A stretch of DNA of 64,000 nucleotides from Solen grandis (Eukaryota > Mollusca > Bivalvia > Adapedonta > Solenidae), in contig CM037780.1 in NCBI GenBank assembly GCA_021229015.1, forward strand, positions 64,271,354-64,335,353, given 5' to 3'. The position numbers and the translations under genes are program-made. The notes below the pieces were generated by a model, which did not search any database, was not told the DNA's origin, and saw nothing but the letters and a program-made list of their open reading frames with translations. Position 1 is the first letter of the stretch. Each line of letters begins with the position of its first letter. Shown here in pieces: positions 63,001 through 64,000 of this stretch.

Positions 63001-63240
63001 TCCCTTATTTTTGACACATATGCCACATCCTATGTTATCTAGCAGGTTCCCTTGTTTAATAAAAAGGATGCCGGAGTTAATGATAAAATGGAATGGAATT
63101 CATTATATATAATTCGTTTAATATGTAATCTTGCTTTTATCATTTTCTGTTATGCTACGCTCTTGTTATCATTTGCTGACAAAGAATTGTTTACGTTGCT
63201 TGAATATCTTTCATTAATTTAATTTCCCTTTCTGTTATGA
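60011..63240. other. Downstream or intronic DNA, no gene seen
   Basis: AT-rich sequence with T-runs (about 60989-61021). The island at about 62870-63010 is less AT-rich and nonrepetitive (gatgccgccagccactgtcggccaattatagcgcc) and might be regulatory. Short open frames are unconvincing. Confidence 0.45.
61200..61445 (-). mobile_element. Possible SINE remnant, minus strand
   Basis: On the minus strand the words ggttgagggttcgagtccta (plus about 61382-61403) form a good B-box-like segment, followed by body-like sequence. The A box is degenerate, so boundaries are approximate. Confidence 0.35.
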
Positions 63241-63243
63241 CAG

Positions 63244-63491
63244 AGGATGATGCTGACAGCAGGGTCAGTGGTTTAGACATGGCCAGACTGGTTGTAAACA
63301 CTGAGAATAATTACCCTGATGGTCAAATTCACAGTCTGGAATGACAAGACGGGTTATAATGATATTGGTAATCATTCTTATTGTCACGTCCTCGATCTTA
63401 AGTGACCGTAGTCTGGTTCCATGATTTCCATCCTCTAGAGCAATCTTATGGAAGTGTCTCAATGTGATAGAGAACCGGTCCAAGTACTCGG
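63244..63491. other. Exon-like island, strand uncertain
   Basis: On the plus strand, an acceptor (ttaatttccctttctgttatgacag, AG at 63242-63243) would continue the ZNF608/609 frame from 45531 for 32 more codons, starting E-D-D-A-D-S-R-V-S-G, to a TGA at 63342-63344. On the minus strand, a frame from an acceptor-like site (cag then ccgag, exon start 63491) to a GTAATT donor after 63315 reads EYLDRFSITLRHFHKIALED and onward, and looks protein-like. I recognise neither peptide. At most one is real, and both may be chance. Confidence 0.2.
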
Positions 63492-64000
63492 CTGTATTGA
63501 TTGGTTGGTTTTATGTGTGTTTGAAGATTGATTGGTTCTTTATTTCACTGCTCGCTGTATTATTGATGTGGGCTTTTACTGCTGTAGCGATCAATTGCCT
63601 GACAGACAGAATATTCTCATTATATCAGATTTATTAATGATTAATTGAGCGAAGCAAATGTTTGGCGGAAATATTCAAGTTTGATACCTCATGTCATGTT
63701 ATAGCCACAAGCAGTTGAAAATTATCCAAACATTCAGAGACTTGTTAATCTCCTTTAGCTGAATTATGACAATTGCTTTCCAAGTGAATCAATAGCGATA
63801 ACTGACAGGCAGATTATCAGAAGTATAATGGATACAGAAAATCAGCACGCGAAATTAAGCTGCATACTCAATAAAGCACAAAATCTTCATTGACAAAATA
63901 TAATAAATTGTTAAAAGCTCTTGGTTACCATTGTATATTTCTGAGCATTAATATTATCATTTTTTTCCCACTCCCGTCAGTAGTTACATCAGCGCTATGT
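63492..64000. other. Noncoding DNA at window end, no gene seen
   Basis: AT-rich sequence with no supported feature. Confidence 0.5.

Overview
The window is animal genomic DNA: AT-rich, intron-rich, full of microsatellites, and carrying tRNA-headed SINEs and small inverted-repeat elements. It has no prokaryotic gene layout. The SINE type, with its CAAA/AAAC tail, and the general texture suggest a mollusc, most likely a bivalve. That assignment is inference from recalled repeat types, not from a search.

Only one protein-coding gene can be supported with confidence. It is a plus-strand orthologue of the ZNF608/ZNF609 family (scribbler/brakeless/master of thickveins in Drosophila), nuclear transcriptional cofactors with a single C2H2 finger. 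Four coding exons join in phase: 14731-15207, 19918-20098, 23231-23318 and 42017-45531. Together they give 1420 complete codons plus one base. They carry the family's cysteine/proline block, the tryptophan-rich block that follows it, one C2H2 finger, and a series of short conserved motifs ending in a His-rich stretch. Introns are about 4.7, 3.1 and 18.7 kb. The last large exon ends at a strong GTAAGT donor, so the C-terminus lies in one or more exons not identified here, either downstream in the window or beyond it.

Layout: 1-13.5 kb is upstream DNA with repeats (a MITE-like element, a SINE with perfect 15-bp target duplications, and a 58-bp minisatellite abutting a second SINE) and possible regulatory blocks. 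13.5-14.7 kb is the probable promoter and 5' UTR region. 14.7-45.5 kb is the gene body, with a 100-base assembly gap in intron 3. 45.5-64 kb is the following intron or downstream DNA, with repeats, possible enhancer-like blocks and a few weak exon candidates.

I did not find a new multi-gene system. The best leads are the pair of oppositely oriented, piggyBac-like, palindrome-bearing MITEs that bracket the main exon, the minisatellite that begins at a SINE tail, the 31-bp repeat just after a splice donor, the unresolved 3' end of the gene, and several homeodomain-motif-rich noncoding islands.
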